This document shows, in pieces, positions 11,489 through 24,460 of a stretch of 64,000 nt of DNA. The stretch's first letter is position 1. Each line of letters begins with the position of its first letter. The stretch covers positions 5,841,498-5,905,497 of the forward strand of contig NC_064045.1 of the NCBI RefSeq assembly GCF_932526225.1, read 5' to 3'. The notes below the pieces were generated by a model that saw only the letters and a program-made list of their open reading frames with translations, was not told where the DNA came from and made no database searches. Position numbers and translations under genes: made by a program. Source of the stretch: Nematostella vectensis (Eukaryota; Cnidaria; Anthozoa; Actiniaria; Edwardsiidae).

Positions 11489-12200
11489 TCTATATAGAAA
11501 GTTGTCTTTTTTTGCTATTGAAAATTACCTCCCCCCCTGCCATTAGGAACTGAGTAGTGACTGACTAGAAACCAAGACTATTTAGGAGCCAGGATCACCG
11601 AGATCAGACAACAAAACAATTATTTGACCCTTAAATGACAAAGCCAGTCCCACCAATACGCTTTCCGTCACAAGTGAAGAAATTCATAAGTGCTCTCTGA
11701 CTCGCTGTACGATATTCTTTACTAGGACGATTTCGCGTAACTCATGTTTTATGCTAATGAGATTTTTTAGCAGATAAAAGCAGCAGATAAAAAAAAAAAG
11801 GAACCATATTGAATGTTTAAGCAGGTTATAATTAACTCCGGCCCGGCGCTCACCCACTCATCCAAGACTCCATCATTTTACTTGTGTTTTCAAAAGGCAA
11901 CCCAAGATTCCGCTGGATTCCGGTTAAATTCGGGTCTTTTTGTCCCCTGGTGTTGTAGCGGTCGTCATTTTTACGACTACGAGTGATAAGAGGACAATAA
12001 AAAACAATGAAGTTAATCGGATAATTAGAAAGTAGCACGTGGGATTGTGTTCTGCATGATACATTTATCAGACATATATCGTTTTCACGACCAAAAATTT
12101 GCGATGTTTTCTTTGATTATATTGCGGTAACTTTTAACGTTTTTTGAAGTGACAGCATTATTTAGACGCGAGCTATTTTCGCTATGGAAACGATGCAAAT

Positions 12201-12420
12201 GAGCCCAGCATTGCTGGGTTCGTGTGCAAACTGCGCCAGCAAAGCTGTGATGTGCTCGAATGACCACGAGACAAAGGAGATGCTGGCAAAGTGTTGGCCA
12301 AAAGTTTGAACTCAATCAAAATTTTGCCAACACTCGCCAACATGGGACACGGTGTTCAAACTGCGCCAGCATTGCTAGGCCAGCGTCGCACAGCAATGCT
12401 GGCGTAGTTTGCACGGGGCT
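12201..12420. mobile_element. Foldback element with CCAGCATTGCTGG arms
   Basis: GTGTGCAAACTGCGCCAGCA near 12222 is mirrored by TGCTGGCGTAGTTTGCAC near 12397. The interior also repeats CAAACTGCGCCAGC (12358) and carries CCAACACTCGCCAACA. Probably a MITE; ends are approximate. Confidence 0.65.
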
Positions 12421-12433
12421 TTAGTCTCGTTAT

Positions 12434-12723
12434 GTATACACCTATTTCAAAAAATGGCGATTGACAAATGGCAGTTCTACGACACATGGACACATGGATC
12501 CCAAAATACTCGTTCCAAATCCAGAAAAAATATAAATAAAACACGAATATCCATTTAATAAAATCAATATATGGTTCTGACATTGTCTAGTTTATTTATC
12601 ACCTTTAATTTTAAAAATAATTACTACCCATAAATCGATAAACACCTTTTGGTCGTAGATCTTGCATTTGGCAATTGCCATTCGCCGATCGGGCTAGACA
12701 ACCTTTATTGAAATAGGTGTATG
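12434..12723. mobile_element. GTATACACCTATTTCA-family MITE, copy 1
   Basis: Left end GTATACACCTATTTCAAAAA, right end TGAAATAGGTGTATG. Subterminal blocks GACAAATGGCAG / GCAATTGCCATTCGCC. About 290 bp. Related copies or arms lie at 32098-32152, 41198-41474 and 57301-57369. Confidence 0.8.
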
Positions 12724-12979
12724 TCTAGTTTTCATTGAAACTTTTAAAAATCACAAACAAATTTATTAAAATTTGTATATGATCCAAATTAATAGGCCTA
12801 CTTTTATATTCGAGTTTACAAGATAGATTTTGCTATTTAAGTCGAATAAAGTCAGAGAACTTCTAAACATTTTGATGTGTGGCTTGTTGCTTTTGTGCAA
12901 TGTAAATCGCTGTGTAAATACTATCACTGGATTTGGGTTGTCTCATTTTTTACAAATCTAAAAATCTAGTCTGACTTCC

Positions 12980-14380
12980 CGGGTGTGACGAGGGGACTCG
13001 CCAAAAAAGTGGGTGATAGTCCTCAGAAAAACGCCTCAGTTGGATCAGTAGAAATAATAATAGATGCTGGGTGTCGAAAAAAATTCCTTCGAAAATAAAT
13101 TTTAACTAATATTCATTTAGTGGTTTTATTAAGAGCCTATATACTGTCCACTATAAAAGAAAAACATTCCCTAATGTCTATATATTTAGATAACTAATAT
13201 CTTTAAATCGATTAGCCGTAAAAAGTAAGAAACAAATGTCAGAGTTGCTAGAGTTTAAAAAGTACTGAAACTTATCCATCTAAATTTGCATATAAACTCC
13301 CACATAAGGTACTGGTTATGAAGTCGCTCTTTTAATTAATATTAAATATCTCGCATTTGGTCTAAAATGGCCAGTAATCACAGCTCCCTAATGGTCACAA
13401 TACTCCCGTTTACGCAAGTTCTGCTGTAGAAAATAACATTCAATTTACTTCTTTTCACTGGAATTGTTTTTTTATTTAACGACAACGCTTTCTATTCGTT
13501 TAGAAAGATAGACAAACACCACAAAAACGAAACCAATGGACCGTGATTTTGCAAAGTACAGCTTGTACAAAATTATAATATTTTAAAGGGTGCTTTTCTT
13601 CCTGAGCGATTTCAGATACTGTAAAGCATTTATAACCTCTTTGGAAATATATATTTCATCGTCAACGTTGATCAAGAATTAAAATAGGCATCAAATAATA
13701 GTATGTTGTACTTATAAAGTCAGAAATATTACTACGAATAACGTTACTTACTTACGTGTAATGTAGGAAATGCATCGAGACTGACGCTCAAGCGTTTGCA
13801 CATTAAACTTCAAGCTTAGACGCCATAGAAGGGTCCCAAGCTGATTAGGACAAAGCTTAAAAACACACTGGCCAGCCATAAACAAAACGCATTTTCCAAT
13901 CCAAATAGACCTCACGCCATTGTTCCTTTTAAAGTTTCTACTTGAAATACGCTAGGTTTGAGTTCGGAGTTGATACGTGACTCGGAAGCTGGTACAAAAT
14001 TGATATTTGTTGTATGTTTGCACAAGAAATTCTAAGTTGTGATGTGGCCTTACCGTGATAGTGAAAATATCGAGCTCTTTTCAAACAGAACATCTTTGAC
14101 TCCCAACACAGCTGAGCAATATGCAAGTCATTTGCATGTTATAACAGGAACTTTTCAGAAGAGACTGGACTTGACACTTGACGAAATAATTCTCGACTAA
14201 TAACTAATTATTCAGAGCTATTTGTAATGACTGTATAATAATTGGAAGGCGAAGAAATGTCACAATGACGAAACGTCTTAGCAACAGACAGATTGTTGAA
14301 AAAATGTTTTTTTTTTTTAGAATTGTATATTTTTCCACATCAATAAGCAAAGGGTTTTCTTTGTTTGTCTTGGTCTTAAG
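12980..14380. other. No gene recognised
   Basis: A+T-rich, only short chance frames. No TIR element or tandem array recognised here. Confidence 0.5.
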
Positions 14381-14387
14381 ATAGATA

Positions 14388-14459
14388 CTTCCCTGCTAGC
14401 AGAGGCCTCTTTTGTATTCTTTGTATTTCGCTGGGCTGGTGTTCAGCAGGGAAAATATA
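14388..14459. mobile_element. ~70-bp short palindromic element, copy 2
   Basis: TTCCCTGCTAGCAGAGGCCT ... CAGCAGGGAAAA. Same family as 11416-11488 in the opposite orientation. No coding capacity. Confidence 0.75.
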
Positions 14460-14743
14460 CACAGACGTAAACAAAAAAGTAGCAAGTATAAAAAAACAGT
14501 TTAGCATATAAGCGTAATAAAATAACTCCCTATTAACTATGAGGCTGAAAATGTATTAAGTATGTTTCTTGAATTCTAAGTAATATTCAAAGTTGTTCTT
14601 GTCAAGACAATTTGATTCTGTATAGAAAATAAAATAAATAAAAAACATAATAAAAAAAAAACATTTTGCTGCTATCCGATCCTTGGCATGTTTTTAACGT
14701 GTTCGTAAAATATGGCAAAATTTCTGGCTGGACGTTCTTATAA

Positions 14744-15331
14744 TGCACCAGTCAATTGAAACCACGGCATCCCAACCCCCGGGACATAGCGATGAAAGTA
14801 ACATTCATGTGGTGTGAAATGTGCGTTACTTTCCCGGCTACCGGGGCCTGTGACGCCCCCGGTTCATGGCCCCGGTGTTTTCCGATAACGTCCCACCATA
14901 TAAAGCCATACCTTCCTTTGAGCTGCCATGTTCAGTGAACTAAACTTCGGCGGGAAAAAGCGTATGCATACTACACCCACTTCCAGGCCCTCTCTAGTAT
15001 TTTCACCACAGGCTACCCCAAATATAAAAATCAACAGACATCGATAGATAGAGAGTAAACTATATTTTTTTCAGTCAATACTATCAGAGATTTAGATTTG
15101 CAAGCAAGTATCTTTGTTGAAAAATTATAAATTGAATACGCCGGGAAAAAACCGGGGACGCAACTTCCAGTTCAACGTTAATTCCCTGCCCCCTTTCCCG
15201 GCCTGTTGAGGGCTTCTGTTGAATCCCGGCCCCCCGGTGGACTACAGGTGTCCAAATCCCCCGCATGACCGGGTTACTTCCCCCGGTATGTCCCGGGGGT
15301 CGGGGGCTCCAGCTGTCAATTGACTGGTGCA
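14744..15331. mobile_element. ~590-bp TIR element
   Basis: Left end TGCACCAGTCAATTGA with CCCCCGGGACATA, right end TATGTCCCGGGGG with TCAATTGACTGGTGCA. The subterminal CCCCGG-rich palindromes recur inside (GGCTACCGGGGCC, GGCCCCGG). Non-autonomous; no long frame. Confidence 0.85.
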
Positions 15332-16109
15332 TAAAAAAATGGTACCTCAGACTAAACCGAATTCAGCCCCAAGCAGCCCCCCTTGCTAAATGGTGATTTC
15401 TTTTAACATATATAAATATATATTGAACCAGATGGTAAAGTGTTTTTTTAGATGGAATAATGTCTTCTGAATGATGTGATTATTCGTTGTTAGGAAACAA
15501 AACAAAAAATTCAGTAAGAAAAAACAGGCACACTTCAGCAAAATAATGCTTTTGAGAATAACTATAACTATTTTTCCCTCTTTTACAAATTTGCCCATAA
15601 TTACAATAACAAAAATCTTGAACATTAACCTATGATTTTTAAGGCAGTGGACATGTGATTCCATGCCACAGAATGGAATGTGAATCCATGCCATGGAAAA
15701 ATGTCACATGTACATATGTATCAGGCTTAAATCACACGCACTAGGCTAAATAAAACCCAGCATTTTACACTTAATCATAAAGGTGCGATATCGAACTTTT
15801 TTGGCACTTTATTTATACCATATTTATCACTCATCTTAAATCGGATATAAATCAGATATTTTTCACAGGGTTCTAGTATCAGATATTTAGTTGATATTAT
15901 GAGAAATCTCACAAATCTAATTTTCGATATTTATCAGATCTTATATTCTTAGAACCGCTATGTTGAACATAGATTATTGCATCTCATGACTTGATACTAT
16001 CTATCAACAAGATTTACACATAGAAAAGTTCGTCTTATTACTGATATCAGATAATTGAAATTAAAAGCTGCTGAGTTGAAACTTGATTTTTGCATCTCAC
16101 AACGTGATA

Positions 16110-16640
16110 ATAACAGATAATATCATATATAGACTCATTCTACAAAAGTGACAGACACAGTAGATTCTGTAGTTGAATATCTGATAATATTGAGGGGTCC
16201 AGCAGAGAAGGCAAAAGAATCTTATATAGATATCTAGCAGATTCTAATAAGATATCTCCAATAATATCACAATTTCAAGGGGTCCAGCACATGGAAGGAG
16301 AGGATCTAAATAGACATCTAGTAGATTCTAATAAGATAATCTCTGATAATATCAAAATATAGAGGGGTCCAGCAGAGAAAAGGAGAGTATCTAAAATAGA
16401 CATGTAGTAGATTCTAATAGATAATCTCCGATAATATCACAATATCGAGAGGTCCAGCAGATGGAGGTGAGGATCTAAATTGAGAACTAATAGATTCTAA
16501 TAAGATAATCTCTGATAATATCGCAATATCGAGGGTCCATCAGAGGGAAGGAGGGTATCTAAATAGACATCTAGTAGATTATAATAGGATAATCTTCAAT
16601 AATATCACAATACTGAGGGAAGAGGAGAGGAGAGGAAATA
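16110..16640. repeat. 85-nt satellite
   Basis: GGTCC(A)GCA recurs at 16196, 16281, 16366, 16451 and 16534 (spacing 83-85 nt) with TAGATTCTAATA(A)GATAATCT and GATAATATCA in each unit. Flanking DNA from 15830 to 16720 is rich in GATAT and looks like older, decayed satellite. Confidence 0.85.
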
Positions 16641-16644
16641 GGTC

Positions 16645-17700
16645 TAACCATTATCTTATAGCATATAATTAGAGGAAAACAATGATAATATCCTAATCTC
16701 AATATCAGATATCAGGGATAATGTTTGATATCGTGCCTATCTCAAAAGGTTTTTCATAACCACCAATTGTTAGAAAGAAAGATGTACATGCAGTGTGATC
16801 TATCAAATAAAGTGCAAGAGACTAGAGAGGTACCTTTCTGGACATACTGCATATGCCTATTTGAGCCGTATTCTAAATTTTCAGATAAGCTAGTGGGAAA
16901 TATTAGAGAACATGTTCAAAGCAGGGCACATAAGAAGGGGTAATAACGAAGCCCCAAATCCAATGATCCGATTCCTTTGTTTATGAAACTTTGCACAATT
17001 CTTTGCTTGAATTATGTAATAAAATGATTGTTCCCTCTCTCTCCTGGTCATACTTCCAGCAAATATATATATATTGCCAAATTGACGTGATCTAATAGAA
17101 TCATCATTCATCTGTGATGAATAATAACCAAATTCCAAAAATCTTAAAAGAATTTATTTCTAAATCTGGGATTTAGTAAGTTCTAAGAATTTAAAAATCT
17201 GTAATCTGCATTTCAATAAGGTCCATATTTACCTATCCAGCAACCCCAACCCCACAAGAATCTCTCTTTTGAAAGAACGAAAAACATTTTGATAATACAA
17301 AACTCTACAGTCCTAGTGCCTTTGCTTTGGTCTTGTGTTCATATATGTCTGAAACCTTTTATTCGTAGTGGATGAGGGATAACAGTAGCAGCGAACGAGT
17401 CCAAAAGTAGCTTAACCGAACAATTTTGGTGGATTTTCTATAAAAATCCTTAAACTGTATGTCGTTTATATACTGTTTACGTAGGCGATATTGATATTTC
17501 TTCAACAGCTGACTGATGATGGTACATTTTGCGTTATTACAAAAAACACAATAATCAAATAAAAATATCATCGCACAGAAATAACAGAATAATCTATATA
17601 AATATTTTTTCTAAGACGGGAAAAATCAGGGTTTTGTCTTTTCATCTTTTCTCATCACTTATTCATACATCCCATATGACTGCATTCAAATAATACTAGT
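16645..17700. other. No gene recognised
   Basis: A 72-codon frame at 16725-16943 (+) has no family signature and no splice support. The rest is A+T-rich filler. Confidence 0.4.
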
Positions 17701-17923
17701 CGACGGTTGTGTGGCGTTCGATCGCTCGACGCAAGAGTGATCACAGTAATTCGGACGACAATAACAAAACATCACCTTTAACTCCCGATCCACTGTATTC
17801 CAGACTTGATCTATTTTTCTTAGTGGAAAACACATACTTGGAAACGTCCATACTCTTGCATAGATTGTTTAAAAACATACAAGTTTCTCCTTCCTCTTCT
17901 AGGTGGCTAGCGACCCGTGCAAT

Positions 17924-17963
17924 ATGGCTGCCGTTTTCAAATTATTCCGTGACGTCATTAGCG
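17924..17963 (+). CDS. Candidate isolated first exon (MAAVFKLFRDVIS)
   Basis: ATG in the motif AATATGGCTGCC (a YY1-like initiator context), 13 codons, then donor GCG|GTAAGC in phase 1. A CRE (GTGACGTCAT) lies inside the coding part. The local CpG density is higher than the surroundings. No downstream exon was found, so the gene is unknown. Confidence 0.4.
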
Positions 17964-18360
17964 GTAAGCCAATCGCAACCCACGCTTTCCTTAATTTATG
18001 CCGTCCCGCGAAAAATGTAAAGGCAGCAGTTTAAAAACGCGGAAATTGCCTGTAAAAATGACGGAATGCATGGTGCTTTCCTGACAAATCGGGTCATACG
18101 AGAGAACTATTTGCAAATTTGTCTATAGTGTGAAAGAAAGGGGAGGGGTATTCGCTTTTTTATGAAAAAGAGAAATAGCTTGAATCACTTTGCTACAAAT
18201 AAAAATAAAAACGTTAAAAAAAGGGTTCCTGGAGCCGAAAAGACAATACATTTAAGACCTTTTTATGTCTTTTTTAAGGCCTAAAATTTTAAAATTTAAT
18301 AGCAGCCTGAACTTGTACAAATATAGCACTTGGTCAGCAACAGCACACAAATGTCGCATA

Positions 18361-18526
18361 CAGGCGCGTAACCAGGATTGGCTGAGGAAGGGGGGGGGGG
18401 GGGGGTGCGCAGTCATAGTATACATATAAAAAGTATTAGTATTTGAAGATCCGTTAATAAGAAATGACCGCCTTTTGGCAGCAAAGGGGGGGGGGGGTTG
18501 CGCGCCCATCCCTGTGTACGCGCCTG
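18361..18526. mobile_element. ~166-bp MITE with poly-G arms
   Basis: Left end CAGGCGCGTAACCAGG, right end CCTGTGTACGCGCCTG. Two long G runs (from 18391 and 18486) lie subterminally. Confidence 0.8.
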
Positions 18527-18539
18527 GCATAAGTTAATC

Positions 18540-19110
18540 CATAATCATTGCGCGAAACTCTAAACCTTTATCTGGGATATAATTAGACAACAATTAGACG
18601 TTCTTATACAAAAAAACTTTTCCACAGCTTAAATTCCACAATCGCAATTTTTTTCAACGAAACCGACACATTTCAATTCCAATTAGCCAGGATGTTTAGG
18701 TACCAGCTTTATTGTTGATTGTTAAATAAAGTTTATTGCATTGTATTGATAGGTGATTCACACAAAGAGAACATATGACTTTTTGGCTAGCAATATCACA
18801 CACCTTTAGCCTTTTTGTGGCAAAATAACAACAAAAAGCAACTTATTTAGTGCTTTCATATAGCCGAAAATTTCAATCTTAGAAAGAGCTTTTTTCATTA
18901 AAAGTTTTTTTTTTCTTCATTCTCTTGCATGAGAGGCACAGCCATTTCTGTGTTGTGATGTGATCAGTTATTTACAGATGGCCTATTGTATCCCCAGGTC
19001 TCTCAGGCTCTCCTCTTTTTGCTAAGCTTATGCAACAAATTCTTCACATGACTTCGATATCTTCTTTGATTTAAAAGCAAAACTAGGACCCTTGTTAGCT
19101 CTCAATCCAT
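18540..19110. other. 3' flank of the UQCC4-like gene
   Basis: Downstream of the minus-strand gene. A minus-strand AATAAA at 18732-18737 is the clearest poly(A) candidate, which would give a 3' UTR of nearly 400 nt. No other gene seen. Confidence 0.35.
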
Positions 19111-19119
19111 AAGCCCTTT

Positions 19120-19446
19120 CTAGGGACTTTTTGTATTTCGTTCTTCATGCTGAATTCTCGCTCTTTCCAGAGCCTGTTCAAAACTCTCGATAACCAATGG
19201 GTCTTCTTGTCTCAGAAATCCAAGGTAGACTATGACAGCGAAGAAAACTAGGCCAACATAAAGTGGAATGTTTGATTTCTTTTCCTTGGTAATTCCCAGC
19301 GTATCATCTATCTTGTGGTGCTTTGCTCGTGATTTAGAAAATGCAATTGGTTCACTTAGATTCTTTAGTTTACTCCTGCCTGTGTTGAAACATCTTGTTT
19401 GACAAACACTGGATGGTAACCTGCAAAGAACATGAGGATTCAACAT
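19120..19446 (-). CDS. UQCC4: UQCC4/CCSMST1-like small mitochondrial membrane protein, 108 aa
   Basis: Family role: UQCC4 (C16orf91, CCSMST1) is a single-pass inner-membrane factor for assembly of respiratory complex III. Here residues 1-31 are Arg/Lys rich without acidic residues, like a mitochondrial presequence. Residues 32-52 (EPIAFSKSRAKHHKIDDT) resemble the family's PIxFSxSxAxxH...T-G block. Residues 60-78 form one hydrophobic segment (YVGLVFFAVIVYLGF), followed by LRQED and an amphipathic charged tail. The length is close to that of vertebrate homologues. An in-frame TGA lies two codons upstream of the ATG. A good acceptor (TTCTTTGCAG) at about 19421 could mean that an upstream exon supplies the true N-terminus. 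The match is from memory of a weakly conserved family. Confidence 0.6.
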   Translation of the reverse strand: MLNPHVLCRLPSSVCQTRCFNTGRSKLKNLSEPIAFSKSRAKHHKIDDTLGITKEKKSNIPLYVGLVFFAVIVYLGFLRQEDPLVIESFEQALERARIQHEERNTKSP

Positions 19447-20481
19447 TTTTCACTCCTACCAGCAACCCAAAAGCCCTAAAAATCTCCCCCAGATGCAAAA
19501 ACATTGTGAATAAAAACTAGTATAAAAATTTCTATCCTTGCATGGGAATGCAAGAGCTCTATGAAACATCCCATTCCTTATTTACTGTCATTTATCATGC
19601 ATTTTTTGCATGTTTTTACCTTTTTTGTTTTTGTTAAATGTGATTTAATTGTAACCCACTTCTTTCTCTACCAGCATGTACACCTTACCCCTTATCAGCC
19701 TTTTTGTTTTCTGGTCTATTCCTCCTCTTCAAGCTATATGCCATTGTAAGAACACCCCAGCACTATCCCAAACCCTCCTGATAGTCCAACAACACTTTCC
19801 CCATAATTACCCTCCCGCCCTCACCCCTGCCACCAACCTCTACCCGTATCACAACCGCTATCCCCCATTTATTCCCTCTTCACCCTAGCCGCCATAGTAT
19901 GAATAACCGCTTTTAACCAAAAACATATTTGTACAGCTTTTATCTCTGAATAAGGTTTTAATGCATGTATCACACTAGATCAGGGGTGGATCCAGACTGA
20001 TTCCAGTGAACCACTCAAAATCCCAGAAAAATGTTTTTTTTTGTAGATTTGAATTTTAGAACGTTAAAAAAAACACATCCATCTGTTGTCTGTTATTTAA
20101 ACACTATAATTATACCTGCTTCCTAGGTTGTTTCACTGTTATTTCCTTTAGCGCTAAGACGGCATTTCCGTTACCCCCACAGGAAATGCTGCTCCTGATG
20201 GTGAGTGATAAATCTAGTTTGGGGGAGTGGACCCATTTAGAAATTTTGCGCATGTATAAAAATTATGCGAGTGTTCTGGAATCACTCAAGATCTTTACTG
20301 ATTGGCTCAGTCCACGCGGAATCACTCAAGCTGTTTTGATTGGTTGCTATAACGTGTGAATCAGTTTGGAATCAGTTGACAATAAAATCCCGATACTACC
20401 CCTGAGAAAGAAGGCCTCTGTTCTCTGTAGTGTGTGATCTCTTGTACACATCTCTCGAACCCAAATCTTGAAAATCGAAGC

Positions 20482-20601
20482 ATGGCTTCACATAGTGCAG
20501 ACGTTTCTCGTGAAAAGCCTGTCTGCCAAAAGGAGGACTGTCATCATTTTGATTATGGTGTAGAATTTGATCGAATTCAGATCCTGAGAAGTTGGAATTA
20601 A
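20482..20601 (+). CDS. Short ORF or first exon, 39 aa, unnamed
   Basis: ATG in good context (AGCATGG), encoding MASHSADVSREKPVC, then QKEDCHHFDYGVEFDRI, ending LRSWN. Two reverse CCAAT boxes (GATTGGCTCA, GATTGGTTGC) lie about 135-180 bp upstream, suggesting a promoter. Could be a short protein, a first exon or a relic. Confidence 0.25.
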   Translation: MASHSADVSREKPVCQKEDCHHFDYGVEFDRIQILRSWN

Positions 20602-21757
20602 TGGTGAAAGTAATGGTGACCGGACGATAGCTCTTTCAAATTCTCTATGACAATGGATAGTGGTCGCCTTCGTAAGTGAAATACATAAATTTTTTTAGCA
20701 TCACCCCTGGGCAGTGTATTCAAAGTAAATTAATGGTATTTTTGTTTGCCCTGTGTTTTATTTGGAAAGATTTTTGGCCATTATTTGAGTAAGGAAAATA
20801 GGCTGGTAAAATCACCTCTTGTACTTTTGACATTAGCATATGATACCACATGAGCAAAATTGGCCAGTACACAAGTTTTCGGTGCCTCTAATGGATGAAT
20901 CTAAGATAAACATGCAAAGGGGTGCAATGCAATAGATCAGCAACTAGATGAGATAATGCACCGTAAAACTGTTTAGAATTGAGAGGTCATGGAGTCAATT
21001 ATTGATATGAGGAGCTACATTACAATGCAAGGGAGGTTGTTTTTTATATATTGCTACCACACCATTTGGATATTGCCAAGGGGTATTTAAAAAGAATAAC
21101 CAATTTTGTTAAATTAGAAAAGAATAGTGTATTTATTATCTGACTGATTGATGAATGAAGTTATTCGGTTTTAAATGAATACAGCACCATTGAAACTTAA
21201 ACTTGAATTTATTTATCTGACTATATACATCCCTAAAATGCCAAATGAATTCCCAAAAATTATGTAGATTGCTATTTCAAACATGTAATTTCATAAACTT
21301 CCTGTGGGGTATGACTTTTCACTTCAGGAATCTAGCAAAAAGAAACACAGATCATAAGCATTTAAATTCTGGAAAGGGGATTGAATTTGATTGAATTGAA
21401 ATTTGAATCTACAACTAAGGTTTTTTGAATTGATGATTGAATCAAGAGTTTATCTTCTGGTTGGAAAATCTATAATGATGCAGTTTCTTAAACTGGTTAA
21501 AAGACAGCAATACCACAAAACAAACTCCCTTCAGCAAAACAAAAAACGGATCCGCTCACGATAAAGATCGTTTTAAGGTCAACTCCTAGCAAGCTTAGTG
21601 CAAGACATTTGAAAACTCGATGACATAACTCCAACAAGGGACTTCTCTGCTCCAACAAAGTTAGTTTTTCGTTGACTAAGATTTGTATGATCCTTTAGCC
21701 TTGAATTACGACTTGATAAAATACTAACCGTGATTTTAGCACATGTATGGTCAGTAC

Positions 21758-21832
21758 CTCTTCACGTCTTAATCTGCTAAAGATATTTCTCTGAAAGCGT
21801 CCAAAGCGACAGACCGACATTACAGCCGCCAT
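21758..21832 (-). CDS. Candidate first exon with mitochondrial-presequence character
   Basis: ATG within CAATATGGCGGC (YY1-like context), 25 codons rich in Arg and hydrophobics with no acid until the end (MAAVMSVCRFGRF, then QRNIFSRLRR), and a GTACTG donor in phase 0. It lies upstream of the UQCC4-like exon on the same strand, but direct joining at the 19421 acceptor breaks frame, so linkage is not supported. Confidence 0.35.
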
Positions 21833-21959
21833 ATTGACTTTTCTTATATGGAGCAAGCCGCTGACCGAGTGATGAAGAGACAGAAAATTTACCACAGGCT
21901 TACCACCCTCAAGAGTAGGAGATCGGCACGTGATAAGTGACGAATATCGGGGGTGTATA

Positions 21960-24440
21960 AAGCCTAAATAATACCACAGAAAACTAAAGGAATTTTTTTA
22001 CAGCACATACAACGAAAACAGTATATTTTGAAAAATCAAAACAGCGCAGCGCGCGTAGATTAGCGAAAATTGAAAACTTCAAAACCCTACAGTCTTCGTC
22101 ACGTTTAGTGTCCTTTTGTAAGGATGGAAAATACATTTACTAGAAAAGATTGAGAACCAGCATCTACGTGATGCTACGGCACTCCCCCCCCTTTCTTGGC
22201 TCTTTCTTGTTCCTAGCCGCCCCTTTGTCTGTTTCTATACAATGACCACCCCCTATATTCTATGCCTATCTTGTACTGTTTCTATATACGTTGTCCGTTG
22301 TCATTTCAAAGGAGACCGGGAACCATCCCCTATTGCGCTCTTATCTCCATGTATGCGTGATCTAATAATTACACTCGCGGCACCATGCATGTAAGATAAC
22401 ATCTGATCTGTTCCTATTGACATTATACGGCTGGATCTAACCGGAAATACAACTCATCTACGCATCATCTGGACGGGGCGAGTATAGTTAAGATAATTTC
22501 ACGCCGTGTTTCCGGAATTGTGTTGTTTTGATTCGTGTTTATCTACGAGGCAACGACAGTCTGATTAGGCGATGATCACAATGGAAAGATGAGATCTTCA
22601 CCCGTTTCTATTAGCCCGCTTCACCCTCGACGTCGCGCGGACTAGAAACCGAAAACACATAATACCGTAATTGCTCAAATTAGCGCTGTGGCGTCCCAGG
22701 CGATGCGTTTATTCGAGGTTGGCGATACAAGGGAGGATTTCAAAATTCATTCACATCATCCACAACAAAGGACTGTCCAAGTTTACTTTATTTGGAGCTA
22801 AACAACATTCTGACACTCAAGTATAAAGATTCCCATTACAATTGAAGCATTTTTTTGTAAAGGACAAAGATTCATTTTTGTAATGTCTATATCCAAGTAT
22901 TAAATGGTTTAAAAAAATTATTGTCATTTCCTATGAGACGTGTGATTTCTCTCTTCTCCATCCAATTACATTGGTGGTGGTGTTTGTGCATGAATCGCAT
23001 GCATTATTCTTGCTCTTCAAATCTCATCTGTTGTGATGGGAATACATACTAACCCGCCCCCTTCTCATCTTTTCGAGAGGCTCTTTCAAAAGCCTCCAAA
23101 AGCACATCGCAAGCAACAATTTTAGAAACGTTGAGGGGGAATTAGGAGTTGGTCACCTGCTAAAGTACGACTTGAAAATGTCCCCAAAAATCCACATTAT
23201 TTGTGAATAGACATTCTTATCTTTGCACTACAAACATAAATTTAGCCCGAGGGGACTGTGGACAGTCTGAGACAACCGTTGTTTTGCTTTAGCTTCAATG
23301 AAAGATAACGATTGCAATGAAAAAACATCAGCTAGTCAAGAACGCCTGTTAGGAGTCCTTAATTGCTTTTTTGTACAATGAAAAAGTTCCTTTAGGCTGT
23401 ATGATATACAAAGTACTTGACTTGGAGTGGCCTTTTGGGGTTTATCTAAAAAGAAAGCTGCTAGTTTGGGAGAAAAATTAAATTTTAAAAAGAAGCTGGC
23501 ACTATTCTTATGAACAAGTAAATGAACAAAGGCTGTTCGCAAAAAGCTTGTAAAGACGTTAAAAAAGATATTAGGCAGTTTGTTTGAAAGAAAGGGACAA
23601 CAATTACACACAAAGCTCTCAATAAAAAGACATTTCCCAATTGTTGAGCTGGATATTTAGACCTGTTTTTTCTCCTTCGTTTACAGACCCTACCCATGAG
23701 TGGAAGAATTACAAATTTGATCTTCATTGGGGAATGCATTACTTCAAAGCAATTAATCGTTTCCTAAATAACGCCAATGATTAAAAAAATATTTTGTAGA
23801 CAAAACCTTTAAAATACCTAATATTCTTTCGGATATTTAAGATTCACCAGGGAGTAATTGCGAACACGTACTCCCTTAGGTAACAACACAAATAACTCAG
23901 GAACAGTAAGAATAATGCATCGTTATCATATCTCAAATACACCCCCTAAAGCTGAAAAATCTATTTTACAGCGTTCCAGTGGTTTTAATACTTATTTCAT
24001 GATTTCTATCTCTGATACGCTTTACATAAAAGTAAAAACTATTGGTTTCGAGAAAATAATTGTCAAAAAAGCCTATGAAATTTCGGAAATCGCCAACAGC
24101 CATTAGTTAACAGGTTAATTCAGAAAAAAATGCTTGTTATATGTAAAAAGAGAAGTCAAACAAAGAGTCATCAAAATAGAAAAAAGGAGAAAATTGGACA
24201 CGACCTGTATTTGATAACAGAAAACTTCTATTACCTCTCTATAGCCCCCTTTTAATAAGTGAATTCCTTCAATATCGTCTGTATTTCCTGGCACATAGTT
24301 TTACTGCCTCTATGAATAATCTTTTATGTCTGCATCTTTTCTTGTCAATTAAAGTTGGTCACTCATTGATAAAGACAAGGCAAAAACTGATTTGAAGAAT
24401 GAATGTATACATTTGCGCAAAGTTCGAAAAAAAAAATGAA
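21960..24440. other. No gene recognised
   Basis: Low-complexity and chance frames only. A GGTGGTGG patch near 22970 and pyrimidine-rich stretches are present. Confidence 0.4.
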
Positions 24441-24460
24441 GCAGGGTATACGATAACTGC

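Noticed and set aside
16725-16943. 72-codon frame next to the 85-nt satellite
   Set aside because: No recognisable domain; A+T-rich context gives such frames by chance.
19446-21758. Joining the 21832-21758 exon to the UQCC4-like exon
   Set aside because: Donor is phase 0 while the 19421 acceptor needs two leftover bases; direct splicing gives an early stop.
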